Source of the DNA: SZUA-592 sp041556555
Lineage (GTDB): Bacteria > Pseudomonadota > Gammaproteobacteria > Eutrophobiales > Eutrophobiaceae
Assembly (NCBI GenBank): GCA_041556555.1
Contig: JBFFIE010000002.1
Span: forward strand, 62,001 to 126,000
DNA length: 64,000 nucleotides
Direction: 5' to 3'
Position numbers and translations under genes: made by a program. Under the pieces are notes generated by a model. That model saw only the letters and a program-made list of their open reading frames with translations, was not told the origin of the DNA and did no database searches. Positions 26,526 to 35,990 of the stretch are shown piece by piece (position 1 is the stretch's first letter; each line of letters starts with the position of its first letter).

Positions 26526-26708
26526 TTATGAATCTCTGGGCTCGTATTTTTGCCAGAGGTGGTGCCGCCCCTGGTTTGTAACCTGCATACCCTGTCTGGC
26601 CCGCCGGATGTAGATTGCACGCAGGCGTTGTAACAGACCGCTGCGCTGTTCAAGATTGAACTTCTGGTTTTCAGACATAAATTCATGGAATGCTTGAAAT
26701 AACCTCAT
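26526..26708 (-). CDS. Small basic hypothetical protein
   Basis: A possible 60-residue protein between prmC and moeB, 6 bases from each, on the same strand. It is rich in Arg and Gln (LLQRLRAIYIRRARQGMQV) with an Asn/Phe-rich start. No signal, membrane segment or known domain was seen and the ribosome binding site is poor. Its fit in the operon is the only support. Confidence 0.4.
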   Translation of the reverse strand: MRLFQAFHEFMSENQKFNLEQRSGLLQRLRAIYIRRARQGMQVTNQGRHHLWQKYEPRDS

Positions 26709-26714
26709 AAGTTA

Positions 26715-27569
26715 TCAAGGCTTGAATTGCCCGCCGCTGACCCGTTCATGTCCGGCATAGTCTCTACGGGTAAAAATTCCCGTAAAACCATTTTCTTGTA
26801 ACAGCTTATGCACACTAACAGCCTGATCATAACCATGCTCGAGCAAAAGCCAACCTTGGAGATTCATAAAGTTTTTGGCCTGCTGGCAAATGACCCGAAT
26901 GGCATCCAGCCCGTCAGGTCCGGCTATCAGGGCGCTGACGGGTTCGTGTTTTATATCTCCTGATAGTAGATGGGGATCGTTCTCCGAGATATACGGTGGA
27001 TTGGAAACAATCACATCAAAACGGCCCTCCACGTTTGTAAACCAATTGCTTTGAATAAAATCAATCTGGTTCAGTTGCAGGCGCTCAGCATTTTCTCTGG
27101 CAATAGCGAGGGTGCTTTCGTTAATATCAGTAGCAACAATCCGGCAATGTGGACGTTCACTTGCTATTGCAATCGCGATAGCGCCACTGCCACTGCCAAG
27201 ATCAGCAATTCTCCCGGGTTGATTTAGTGGAATGCGATCCAGTACGGACTCAAGCAGGCACTCCGTGTCCGGTCTCGGAATCAAGGTATCTTGATTGACT
27301 GTAAGCTCAATAGACCAGAATTCCTTTTTACCGGTGAGATATGCGACCGGGTATCCCGTTTGACGTTGATCGATCAATTTCTCAAATGCCGACTGTTGCC
27401 CGGATTGCAGGGTTACCTCCGGGTATGCATACAATCGACTCCTGTCGGAGCCCAGTACATGGCAGAGCAAGACCTCAGCATCGAGCCGGGCGCTATCAAA
27501 CCCGGTCAGTTGTGACCGTGCTTGGTCCAGAGCCTCACTGATTGTCAGGGCAGTCATGAAATTATGCAT
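26715..27569 (-). CDS. prmC: Release factor glutamine methyltransferase
   Basis: PrmC methylates the Gln of the GGQ motif in release factors RF1 and RF2. The 284-residue protein has an N-terminal helical region, the SAM motif IADLGSGSGAIAIA and the catalytic SNPPYI motif. It overlaps prfA by 8 bases and so shares its transcript with its own substrate. Confidence 0.96.
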   Translation of the reverse strand: MHNFMTALTISEALDQARSQLTGFDSARLDAEVLLCHVLGSDRSRLYAYPEVTLQSGQQSAFEKLIDQRQTGYPVAYLTGKKEFWSIELTVNQDTLIPRPDTECLLESVLDRIPLNQPGRIADLGSGSGAIAIAIASERPHCRIVATDINESTLAIARENAERLQLNQIDFIQSNWFTNVEGRFDVIVSNPPYISENDPHLLSGDIKHEPVSALIAGPDGLDAIRVICQQAKNFMNLQGWLLLEHGYDQAVSVHKLLQENGFTGIFTRRDYAGHERVSGGQFKP

Positions 27570-28647
27570 TCAATGCAGAGAGCTGATCTGCCTGATACTC
27601 GTTAATCAATGGATCGATGATCATGTCCAGGTCACCTTCCAGTATTTCTTCAAGACTGTAAAGCGACAAATTGATGCGATGATCAGTGACGCGTCCCTGC
27701 GGATAGTTATAGGTACGAATGCGTTCTGAGCGGTCGCCCGAGCCAACCAGGTTACGACGGTTTTCGGCCTGCTCGGCGATCTGTTTTTCACGCTCTGTGT
27801 CGAGAAGTCTGGCCTTGAGGAATGACATGGCCTTGGCACGGTTCTTGTGCTGAGAGCGTTCGTCCTGGCATTCAACTACGGTATTGGTAGGCAAGTGGGT
27901 GATGCGAACAGCCGAATCCGTTTTGTTGACATGCTGTCCCCCTGCGCCAGAGGCGCGAAAAGTATCGATGCGCAGGTCGGCCGGGTTTATCTCTATATCT
28001 TCAATATCATCAACTTCCGGCAGTACGGCAACTGTGCAAGCCGAGGTATGGATTCTGCCCTGCGATTCGGTTTCAGGAACACGTTGCACCCGGTGGGCAC
28101 CTGATTCAAATTTCAGTCTCGAGTAAGCACCATCACCTATCACGCGCAGGATCACTTCACGGAAACTGCCGGTCAGGTCGCCGGGTGAAGCACTGAGCAC
28201 CTCTGTTTTCCAGCCACGTGCTTCAGCATACTTTGCGTACATGCGCATCAATACCCCGGCAAATAATGCAGCCTCCTCGCCACCAGTCCCGGCACGTATT
28301 TCCAGATATATATTACTGTGGTCAGCCGGATCTCTTGGTAACAACAGGCGTTGCAATTCCTGCTCCAATGTTTTGTTTTTCTGTTCTACTCCATGCAATT
28401 CTTCTTCGGCCAGAGCGCGCATTTCCTTGTCTGAATCTTCAAGCATTTCCCGGGCTGAAATGATATTGCTACGATTTTGCTGGTAGTCGATGAAACAATT
28501 CACTACCGGTCTTATCTCGGCATATTCACGGGACAAATCACGAAACTTTTTTTGATCACTGATGATTGATGGATCAGCAAGCAGTGCATCAAGTTCCTGC
28601 AAACGTTCAGAAATGGATTCCAGTTTTTTTAATAATGAGTCTTTCAT
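27562..28647 (-). CDS. prfA: Peptide chain release factor 1
   Basis: RF1 terminates translation at UAA and UAG. The 361-residue protein has the GGQ catalytic motif in RASGAGGQHVNKTDSAVRI and the following THLPTN region. Length and motif order are standard. It lies 56 bases after hemA, as in E. coli (hemA-prfA-prmC). Confidence 0.97.
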   Translation of the reverse strand: MKDSLLKKLESISERLQELDALLADPSIISDQKKFRDLSREYAEIRPVVNCFIDYQQNRSNIISAREMLEDSDKEMRALAEEELHGVEQKNKTLEQELQRLLLPRDPADHSNIYLEIRAGTGGEEAALFAGVLMRMYAKYAEARGWKTEVLSASPGDLTGSFREVILRVIGDGAYSRLKFESGAHRVQRVPETESQGRIHTSACTVAVLPEVDDIEDIEINPADLRIDTFRASGAGGQHVNKTDSAVRITHLPTNTVVECQDERSQHKNRAKAMSFLKARLLDTEREKQIAEQAENRRNLVGSGDRSERIRTYNYPQGRVTDHRINLSLYSLEEILEGDLDMIIDPLINEYQADQLSALNA

Positions 28648-28703
28648 GAATAAATAATAAGGTTGGATACACCAGTCTCAGGCAAGCGGTTGCAACTGAC
28701 TGG

Positions 28704-29984
28704 CTACTTGTCTGATTTTTTGTGGAGATTGTCCAGCTTCAGATTGAAAAGTTCCTGCGCAGCAAGCAGCAGTTCCTTTCGACCCTCGGTGCCAGCGAGT
28801 CTCAGCTGGGCAGTAGGCTGGTGTATGATCCGGTTGGTCAAAGTATTACTGAGTTCCTGAATTACTTTTTCCGGGTCTGCACCAGCGCGAAGTTTTCTTC
28901 GTGCATCTATCAGAGTGTCTTCATGAATATCATAGGCCTGTTCGCGGAGTGCACAAATAGTGGAGACAGCATCCAGTGAATTTAACCAATCCATAAATTC
29001 CAGGACCTGGATATTAATAATCTCTTCCGCCTGGACGGCTGCCTGTTTCCGATTGCGCAGGTTTTCCTGAATCACATCTTTTAAATCATCCACTGTATAG
29101 AGATAAATATCTTTGAGTTCCCCGGCCTCCGGTTCAATATCACGTGGAACGGCGATATCCACCATAAACATCGGTCGATGTTTCCGGGTCCTTATGGCAC
29201 GTTCAATTGCGCCCTTGCCCAGAATGGGCAACTGACTGGCCGTAGATGAAAATACGATATCAGCTTCAGCAAGATGCGAGGGTATGTCTGCAAGAGGAAT
29301 TGCATAAGCGGAAAATTCCTGTGCCAGTTTCTGGGAACGTTCCACCGTGCGGTTGGCTATGATCATGCGCTCCAGTCCGTTTTCGTGTAAATGCCTTGCT
29401 GCCAGCTCGATGGTTTCGCCGGCACCTATCAACAAGGCGGTCCGCGTTGATAAATCCCCGAAGATTTGCTGTGCCAATCTGACGGCAGCAAAGGCAACAG
29501 ACACGGGATGGGCGCCAATCATGGTACTGGAACGGATTTCCTTGGCCACCCGGAAGGAGTGCTGAAACAACCGGCTCAGGTATTTGCCAATGCTGCCGGC
29601 ATTTACGGCAATCTGATAGGCACGTTTCAGTTGACCCAGAACCTGGGGTTCACCCAGGACCATTGAATCCAGTCCGGAAGCAACGCGCAAAATGTGTTTG
29701 ACAGCATATTCGTCCAGGTGGCGGTAAACAAAAGGTTGCAGTTGCTCATGCTGCAACCCATAGTGGTCTGATAACCAGTGCAATAGGCTGGGATCAGTGG
29801 GCTGGTCGAGATGGCAATAGATTTCGGTCCGGTTGCAGGTTGATAGTATGGCCGCCTCAGCCACCCCCCGCTCCCGGGTCAGGTGTGTCAGGGTCTCAGG
29901 TACTGTGTCCTCGACAAAACTGATCCTCTCCCGTAATTCAATGGGGGCTGTAGCATGATTAACACCAAAGGCGAGAAGTGACAT
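28704..29984 (-). CDS. hemA: Glutamyl-tRNA reductase
   Basis: The first enzyme of the C5 heme pathway, reducing Glu-tRNA to glutamate-1-semialdehyde. The 426-residue protein has the catalytic cysteine in ILSTCNRTE, the NADPH-binding LLIGAGETIELAARHL loop and a C-terminal dimerisation domain. The ATG at 29984 was preferred to an upstream TTG at 29993. Heme demand in this organism is high given its cytochromes and heme d1. Confidence 0.96.
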   Translation of the reverse strand: MSLLAFGVNHATAPIELRERISFVEDTVPETLTHLTRERGVAEAAILSTCNRTEIYCHLDQPTDPSLLHWLSDHYGLQHEQLQPFVYRHLDEYAVKHILRVASGLDSMVLGEPQVLGQLKRAYQIAVNAGSIGKYLSRLFQHSFRVAKEIRSSTMIGAHPVSVAFAAVRLAQQIFGDLSTRTALLIGAGETIELAARHLHENGLERMIIANRTVERSQKLAQEFSAYAIPLADIPSHLAEADIVFSSTASQLPILGKGAIERAIRTRKHRPMFMVDIAVPRDIEPEAGELKDIYLYTVDDLKDVIQENLRNRKQAAVQAEEIINIQVLEFMDWLNSLDAVSTICALREQAYDIHEDTLIDARRKLRAGADPEKVIQELSNTLTNRIIHQPTAQLRLAGTEGRKELLLAAQELFNLKLDNLHKKSDK

Positions 29985-30191
29985 ACAATTCAATAACGTA
30001 TCTGTTATTCATAAAATTCTGAGCGAAGCCTCGCTGGAAAACAAGCAATTTTGCGCATTACGTCTTAGTAAAGTCAGGTATTAGGTGCTAGGATAAAAAA
30101 ACAGGCTGTTTAAACAAGACGTTAATTAAAGGGAACGTTTCACCCCGGTATCGAGTCAATCCCTCTGGAACCACCAAGACACATTAATTTA

Positions 30192-31973
30192 ATGAACGGT
30201 ATATCGACCCTGTTCTGCAGAAAAATACCAGCCCGCGCCATGACTCTCCTGCTGCTCACACTGGCTGCGGGATGTGCCGGCCTGTCTGACAGGACCAAAA
30301 GCCAGGGCCCCTCGAGTGCCGTCAGCAGCCAAACTGCCGAAACCACCAGTGACAGAGTCCCCGCGGTTGAGTCGTCAACCCGTCCTGATATCGAGCTGAC
30401 CGAGGATATACTCTACAAGCTGCTGGTTGCCGAAATTGCCGGTCAACGTGGCCAGCTGGATATAGCTGTTGATAATTACCTGGACCTGGCCGAGGAGACC
30501 CGGGACCCCGAGATTGCCAGCCGGGCAACCCGTATCGCGGTCTATGCACGCAATGATGAGGCAGCATCCCGTGCCGCCAGGATCTGGGTCGAACTCGATC
30601 CAGACAGCATCGATGCCCATCAGGTCCTTGCGGTACTCGCCGTGCGCAGGGGTGATCTGGACGCTGCCATGTCTCACTTCGAAATCATCCTTGCCCAGTC
30701 GGCAGGTTCCATGGATCAGAAACTCTGGGTCATCGCCAATCTGCTCGGCAAGGAAGATAATCATGATAACGTCAAGGCTGTCATGGAGAGACTGATGGAG
30801 GGCTATCAGGATGATCCGGATGCTTTGTATGCCTATGCCCATGTCATGTCACGATTAGGTGATGAAGCAAAAGCAATGGAGATCCTCAGGCAGTTACTGG
30901 AAATCGTGCCTGACAATACCAATGCCACGATCAGTTATGTTTCGCTTCTGCAACAGGATGGACAGACAGAGAAAGCACTTCAGTGGCTGGAAAAATCGAT
31001 ACAGCAAAACCCGGACAATATTAATCTCAGGCTGTTTTATGCGCGGTTCCTGACAGATATCAAATATTACTCTGAGGCCAAGAAACAATTTCAGGACCTA
31101 TACGAAGTCGTGCCGGAAAACATTGATGTGCTCTATGCACTCGGGCTACTCCATTTGCAGGACAATGAGCTGAAAGAGGCCAGGACTTATTTTGAACAAT
31201 TGTCTGAGCAGGGCGAGCGTGTTGAAGAAACCAGTTATTACCTTGGTCGGATTGCCGAGGAGGATGGTGATCTGGATCAGGCCATCATCTGGTATAGCAA
31301 TTTACAATCTGGCGCTAATTATTTTGATGCGCAGATTCGTGTTGGCCTGATCATGGCAAAACAGGGCAAACTGGAAGAGGCCCGCACTCACCTGCAGTCG
31401 ATCCCTGCCCAGGGACCCGATCAAAAGACCATCCTGGTTCAGGCCGAGGGTGAATTGCTGGTAGAGGAAAAGCGCTACGAGGAAGCGCTTAAAGTTTACA
31501 ACAAGGCACTGGACAAAAATTTCAATGCTGATCTGCTCTATTCTCGCGCCATGCTGGCGGAAAAGATGAATCGGCTGGATATCCTCGAAGATGATCTCAA
31601 GGCCATTATTGAGAAAAACCCGGAACATGTGCAGGCTCTGAATGCCCTGGGATATACCCTGGCTGATCGTACTGATCGTTATGAAGAAGCCCACGACCTG
31701 ATCAGTCAGGCACTGGCACTCAAACCCGACGATTTCTATATCCTTGATAGTATGGGCTGGGTTCTCTATCGCATGGGGCGTCTGGATGAGGCCGTTGAAT
31801 ACCTGAGGCGCGCGCTCAAGGAACGGGCCGATCCTGAAATTGCAGCGCATCTGGGTGAAGTGCTCTGGGTCAAGGGTGACAAGGAGGCAGCCCGCCAGGT
31901 CTGGGAAACCGCCTTAAAAGAAACCCCGGAAGACGCCCGCCTGCTGGATGTAATACAGCGTTTCAATCCGTGA
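30192..31973 (+). CDS. TPR-repeat lipoprotein
   Basis: A 593-residue lipoprotein: lipobox LLTLAAGCAG, then a Ser/Thr-rich linker, then tandem TPR helices from about residue 60 to the end (clear units include ALYAYAHVMSRLGDEAKAMEI and DSMGWVLYRMGRLDEAVEYL). TPR arrays bind protein partners. It is immediately upstream of lolB, sharing 4 bases, a pairing conserved in many gammaproteobacteria, and probably acts in envelope assembly. The precise role is unknown. Confidence 0.88.
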   Translation: MNGISTLFCRKIPARAMTLLLLTLAAGCAGLSDRTKSQGPSSAVSSQTAETTSDRVPAVESSTRPDIELTEDILYKLLVAEIAGQRGQLDIAVDNYLDLAEETRDPEIASRATRIAVYARNDEAASRAARIWVELDPDSIDAHQVLAVLAVRRGDLDAAMSHFEIILAQSAGSMDQKLWVIANLLGKEDNHDNVKAVMERLMEGYQDDPDALYAYAHVMSRLGDEAKAMEILRQLLEIVPDNTNATISYVSLLQQDGQTEKALQWLEKSIQQNPDNINLRLFYARFLTDIKYYSEAKKQFQDLYEVVPENIDVLYALGLLHLQDNELKEARTYFEQLSEQGERVEETSYYLGRIAEEDGDLDQAIIWYSNLQSGANYFDAQIRVGLIMAKQGKLEEARTHLQSIPAQGPDQKTILVQAEGELLVEEKRYEEALKVYNKALDKNFNADLLYSRAMLAEKMNRLDILEDDLKAIIEKNPEHVQALNALGYTLADRTDRYEEAHDLISQALALKPDDFYILDSMGWVLYRMGRLDEAVEYLRRALKERADPEIAAHLGEVLWVKGDKEAARQVWETALKETPEDARLLDVIQRFNP

Positions 31974-32566
31974 CCCGATCCGGCCTGTTCCTGCTGGTCA
32001 TCCTCCTGACCGGTTGTGCCGTCAGTCCCATACAAACCACCATGGTTGCCATTGATGATCCCGCTTGGGAACTGCGGCGAACTGCGCTTGCAGACTTGCA
32101 ACGTTGGTCTCTCAAGGGTCGAATGGCCTTGCGAACAGACAAAGAGAGCTGGACTGTGACCCTACACTGGGAAAACGAGGTCGATCGTTTTCAACTCCGC
32201 ATGATTGCACCTTTGGGCCAAGGGACATGGCAGCTGACAGGTAACCGTGACCTGGTTGCACTGACCACCGATGACAATCAGACTTATGAAGCGGCAGACT
32301 CCGAGTCCCTGTTGCGCCAGACCCTGGGCTGGGAGATCCCGCTGGAAGGACTGGAATACTGGGTTCGAGGTATGCCCCAGCCCAATAAGCCATTTGACCG
32401 GATTCTTCTTGATAGTGAAGCACGCATGGTCGATCTGAAACAATCCGGCTGGGAGATCAAGATTGAGCGATACCAGAAGGTTAGGGGCATGGATCTGCCC
32501 GGAAAAATTTCCATGTTCAACCCGCATTTTTCAGTAAAACTGGTCATACAGGATTGGCAGACTTGA
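31970..32566 (+). CDS. lolB: Outer-membrane lipoprotein receptor LolB
   Basis: LolB accepts lipoproteins from the periplasmic chaperone LolA and inserts them into the outer membrane. The 198-residue protein is itself a lipoprotein (lipobox LLTGCAV) with the LolB pattern WSLKGRMALRTDKESWTVTLHWENEVD and a PDGW-like C-terminal GWEI segment. The start is GTG at 31970, overlapping the TPR gene stop, and it overlaps ispE by 4 bases. The trio is typical gammaproteobacterial gene order. Confidence 0.9.
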   Translation: MTRSGLFLLVILLTGCAVSPIQTTMVAIDDPAWELRRTALADLQRWSLKGRMALRTDKESWTVTLHWENEVDRFQLRMIAPLGQGTWQLTGNRDLVALTTDDNQTYEAADSESLLRQTLGWEIPLEGLEYWVRGMPQPNKPFDRILLDSEARMVDLKQSGWEIKIERYQKVRGMDLPGKISMFNPHFSVKLVIQDWQT

Positions 32567-33411
32567 AGAGCAGTGACTGGCCGGCCCCGGCCAAGTTGAA
32601 CCTGTTTTTGCATGTGACTGGTCGCCGGGAGGACGGTTATCACGAATTACAGACCCTGTTTCAATTCCTGGATTATTGCGATCGTCTGGATTTTTCGTCC
32701 CGTGCGGACGGCCGTATTAATCGGGAAGCAAATTATTCCGATGTGTCCGCAGAAGATGATCTTGTGGTACGCGCCGCCAGGGCACTGCAGGAGAATAGCG
32801 GTTGCAGTCAGGGTGCTGATATCAGGGTCGAGAAGCATTTGCCCATGGGTGGAGGGCTCGGTGGCGGCAGTTCCAATGCCGCGACCGTCATCGTGGCCCT
32901 CAACCAGGTCTGGTCGCTGGGACTCTCGGTCGAACAACTGGCCGAGATTGGTCTTGGCCTGGGTGCCGATGTGCCGGTTTTCATCCATGGTCATGCGGCC
33001 TGGGCGGAGGGCGTAGGCGAGCGTTTGACCGCTGTGGATCCATTTGAACCTTGGTACCTGGTTATCTGCCCGGACTGCCATGTTTCCACAAGTGTAGTAT
33101 TCAATGCCGAGGATTTGACACGTCATACACCTGCAATCACAATACGCGACTTCCTGAAGTCAGGTGGCCATAATGACTGTGAACCCGTGGTGAGAAAGCG
33201 TTATCACGAGGTGGCCGAGGCCCTGGACTGGTTGAGCCAGTATGGCAAGGCCCGAATGACGGGAACCGGTGCGTGTATCTTTGCCGGATTTGAGAATGAG
33301 AAAGAGGCCGTTTCCCTGCGGAAAAAGCTTCCCGGGAAATGGCATGGATTTGTTGCGAGGGGCAGGAACCAGTCTCCCTTGCTGGTCAGGCTGGCCAAAG
33401 AGGCAAGCTGA
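32563..33411 (+). CDS. ispE: 4-(cytidine-5'-diphospho)-2-C-methyl-D-erythritol kinase
   Basis: IspE is the GHMP kinase that phosphorylates CDP-methylerythritol in the MEP isoprenoid pathway. The 282-residue protein starts near SSDWPAPAKLNLFLHVTGRR and has the phosphate loop PMGGGLGGGSSNAA. The start is a TTG at 32563 overlapping the lolB stop as TTGA, with AGGA nine bases ahead. A TTG at 32554 is an alternative. Confidence 0.94.
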   Translation: MKSSDWPAPAKLNLFLHVTGRREDGYHELQTLFQFLDYCDRLDFSSRADGRINREANYSDVSAEDDLVVRAARALQENSGCSQGADIRVEKHLPMGGGLGGGSSNAATVIVALNQVWSLGLSVEQLAEIGLGLGADVPVFIHGHAAWAEGVGERLTAVDPFEPWYLVICPDCHVSTSVVFNAEDLTRHTPAITIRDFLKSGGHNDCEPVVRKRYHEVAEALDWLSQYGKARMTGTGACIFAGFENEKEAVSLRKKLPGKWHGFVARGRNQSPLLVRLAKEAS

Positions 33412-33444
33412 CAATCGGGACACCAGGATTGAACAAATATTCAT

Positions 33445-33520
33445 TGGGGTGTAGCCAAGTGGTTAAGGCACGGGGTTTTGATCCCCGCATTCCCAGGTTC
33501 GAATCCTGGCACCCCAGCCA
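33445..33520 (+). tRNA. tRNA-Gln (anticodon TTG)
   Basis: A 76-base cloverleaf: acceptor TGGGGTG/CACCCCA, anticodon arm CGGGG-TTTTGAT-CCCCG with TTG in the loop, T-arm GGTTCGAATCC and encoded CCA. It lies between ispE and prs, a common position in this class. Confidence 0.96.
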
Positions 33521-33544
33521 GATTATTCAGTCACCGGGGACCTT

Positions 33545-34498
33545 ATGTCATTAAGCAATTCAATGCTCTTTACGGGTAACGCCAACCCGCGTCTGGCAGT
33601 GGATATTTCAGGTTGCCTGAACCTGCCGCTGGGCAAGATCAATGTCGGTTGCTTCAGTGACGGCGAGGTGATGGTAGATATTGATGAGAATGTGCGCGGT
33701 CGGGATATATATATAATTCAGTCCATCTGTACGCCCGCAAATGACAACCTGATGGAACTGCTGGTCATCACGGATGCTATGCACCGTGCTTCGGCGGACC
33801 GGATAACGGCAGTCATTCCCTATATGGGATATGCCAGGCAGGACCGGCGGACCCGTTCGGCACGGGTACCGATCACCGCCAAGGTTGTTGCCAATATGAT
33901 TGTGGTTGCAGGTGTAGACCGGGTATTGACCGTGGACCTGCACGCAGACCAGATCCAGGGGTTTTTTGATATCCCTCTGGATAACGTGTATTCGTCGCCG
34001 GTATTGCTTGGCGATATCTGGAAACATGAATATCCGGATCTGGTGGTGGTTTCACCAGACGTCGGTGGCGTAGTGAGAGCAAGGGCACTGGCCAAGCGAC
34101 TGGATGATACCGAGCTGGCCATTATCGATAAACGCCGACCCAGGGCCAATGAATCAGAGATTATGAATATCATTGGTGACGTTGAAGATCGGACCTGTGT
34201 CATTATCGATGACCTTGTCGACACGGCCGGGACCCTGTGTAATGCTGCAGGGGCGTTGAAGGAGCATGGTGCGAAAAAAGTGGTTGCCTATTGCACCCAT
34301 CCGGTCCTGTCCGGGAATGCAGTAAAGAATATTGAAGCATCGCAACTGGATGAACTGGTGGTTACTGATACCATTCCCCTGCGGTCCGAGGCTGCCACCT
34401 GCAGCAAGATCAGGCAACTGAGTGTTGCCGCCATGCTGGCCGAGAGTATTCGCCGGGTCAGCGAGGGTGAGTCGCTCAGTTCCATGTTTGTCGATTGA
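33545..34498 (+). CDS. prs: Ribose-phosphate pyrophosphokinase
   Basis: Makes PRPP from ribose-5-phosphate and ATP for nucleotides, His and Trp. The 317-residue protein carries the class I motifs: the DGEVMVDIDENVRGRDIY start, RQDRRTRSARVPI, the DLHADQIQGFFDIPLDN loop and the PRPP-binding VIIDDLVDTAGTL. Length is standard. It follows tRNA-Gln and precedes rplY. Confidence 0.97.
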   Translation: MSLSNSMLFTGNANPRLAVDISGCLNLPLGKINVGCFSDGEVMVDIDENVRGRDIYIIQSICTPANDNLMELLVITDAMHRASADRITAVIPYMGYARQDRRTRSARVPITAKVVANMIVVAGVDRVLTVDLHADQIQGFFDIPLDNVYSSPVLLGDIWKHEYPDLVVVSPDVGGVVRARALAKRLDDTELAIIDKRRPRANESEIMNIIGDVEDRTCVIIDDLVDTAGTLCNAAGALKEHGAKKVVAYCTHPVLSGNAVKNIEASQLDELVVTDTIPLRSEAATCSKIRQLSVAAMLAESIRRVSEGESLSSMFVD

Positions 34499-34621
34499 CA
34501 AAGAAAGAATTACCGGAGGTTAAGCCTCTGGATAAACGGCATGTCTGGCATGTCATATATATGAGGTATCACCTGGTCGCGGGTGCTGCCTTTGGTTAAA
34601 TCTAGATGAAGGAGCAATAAG

Positions 34622-35350
34622 ATGGAAGCATTTGATCTGGTTGCCGAACTGCGTGATGATTCAGGTAGAGGTGCGAGCCGCCGCCTGCGCAAAGACGGCA
34701 AATTACCCGGTATTCTCTATGGCGGTGGCCAGGAGGCGACTCCGATTACTCTGAATCACGATGATGTGTTTCATCACCTGGAGCGAGAAGCCTTTTATTC
34801 ACACATTTTGAACCTCACCATTGGCAAGAAAAAGCAAAAGGTCGTTCTCAAGGACCTGCAGCGTCATCCTTACAAGCCAACCATTACACATATCGACCTG
34901 CAGCGAGTCAGCGAAACAGAAAAACTGACCATGCGTGTTCCGATTCACTTCCTCAATGAAGAGAAATGTATTGGCGTAAAACAAAGCGGAGGTATTGTCA
35001 GTCACATCATGACCGAGCTTGAGGTGACCTGTCTGCCGAAAGATCTGCCCGAATACATTGAGGTGGATGTGTTGAATCTTGATGTGGGTGATTCCATTCA
35101 TGTCGAGGAACTGCAACTGCCGGAAGGTGTGGTTTCCTATGCCATGGAACATGGCGGCGATGGTTCAGCACCGGTTGTTGCTGTGAATATGCCACGTGTT
35201 GTAATTGAAGAAGAGGAAGAAGCCGAGGCCGAGGCCGAGGCCGCAGAAGAAGAAGCCGCTGCCGCTGCCGCGGAAATGCCGGAAGCGGAAGAAGGAACGG
35301 AAGAAGACAAGGACAAAGACAAAGACAAGGAAGAGAAGTCCAAAGACTAA
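34622..35350 (+). CDS. rplY: 50S ribosomal protein L25/general stress protein Ctc
   Basis: A 5S rRNA-binding protein of the long Ctc type: an N-terminal L25 domain (about 1-95) and a C-terminal beta domain (about 100-190). After about residue 194 comes an unusual low-complexity tail of roughly 48 residues made of Glu/Ala runs, then alternating Asp-Lys pairs. A clear GAAGGAG site precedes the ATG. The prs-rplY-pth-ychF order is conserved in gammaproteobacteria. Confidence 0.95.
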   Translation: MEAFDLVAELRDDSGRGASRRLRKDGKLPGILYGGGQEATPITLNHDDVFHHLEREAFYSHILNLTIGKKKQKVVLKDLQRHPYKPTITHIDLQRVSETEKLTMRVPIHFLNEEKCIGVKQSGGIVSHIMTELEVTCLPKDLPEYIEVDVLNLDVGDSIHVEELQLPEGVVSYAMEHGGDGSAPVVAVNMPRVVIEEEEEAEAEAEAAEEEAAAAAAEMPEAEEGTEEDKDKDKDKEEKSKD

Positions 35351-35373
35351 TCTTCTGCTGATCGGCAGATTAC

Positions 35374-35976
35374 GTGTCTCCACCGATTAAATTGATCGCG
35401 GGTCTGGGTAATCCAGGCCCCGAGCATTTAATGACCCGCCATAATGCCGGTTTCTGGTTTGTTGATGTCCTGGCAGAAAAATACTCACTGACTTTCAAAA
35501 ACGAAACTAAGTTTCATGCTGAACTTGCGCGCCTGGAAGCTGATGGCATGAGTTGCTATGTCTGCAAACCGACGACATTCATGAATTGCAGTGGCCAGGC
35601 AGTTCAGGCGATTGCAAATTTCTACAAGATCAAACCGGAAGAAATCCTTGTGGTGCATGACGAAATAGATCTTGAGCCCGGCAGGGTACGCATAAAAACC
35701 GGTGGCGGGCATGGCGGCAACAATGGTTTGCGTGATGTTATTGAAAAGATCGGTAGTAATACATTTGCGCGGATTCGGCTAGGAGTTGGACACCCGGGTG
35801 ACAGCCGCAAAGTTGTGGACTACGTGTTGTCAAAACCATCCGCAGATGACCAGGAAAAGATTATACAGGGAATTATGGATGTCATTCCGTTGTTACCGAA
35901 AATAGTCAATGGTGAAATACAAAAGGCCATGACAGAATTGCATACCATGCAAAATAACAACAAAAACCAGGACTGA
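35374..35976 (+). CDS. pth: Peptidyl-tRNA hydrolase
   Basis: Releases tRNA from stalled peptidyl-tRNAs. The 200-residue protein has GLGNPGPEHLMTRHNAGFW with the catalytic His, the KPTTFMNCSGQAV block and GGGHGGNNGLRDV. It starts with GTG at 35374 without a strong ribosome binding site. It sits directly before ychF, its usual neighbour. Confidence 0.96.
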   Translation: MSPPIKLIAGLGNPGPEHLMTRHNAGFWFVDVLAEKYSLTFKNETKFHAELARLEADGMSCYVCKPTTFMNCSGQAVQAIANFYKIKPEEILVVHDEIDLEPGRVRIKTGGGHGGNNGLRDVIEKIGSNTFARIRLGVGHPGDSRKVVDYVLSKPSADDQEKIIQGIMDVIPLLPKIVNGEIQKAMTELHTMQNNNKNQD

Positions 35977-35990
35977 TTAGGTTAAACAAG

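Noticed and set aside
31302..31850. A 182-codon minus-strand frame inside the TPR lipoprotein gene
   Set aside because: Antisense to a clear TPR protein; repeat-rich coding DNA often gives such frames.
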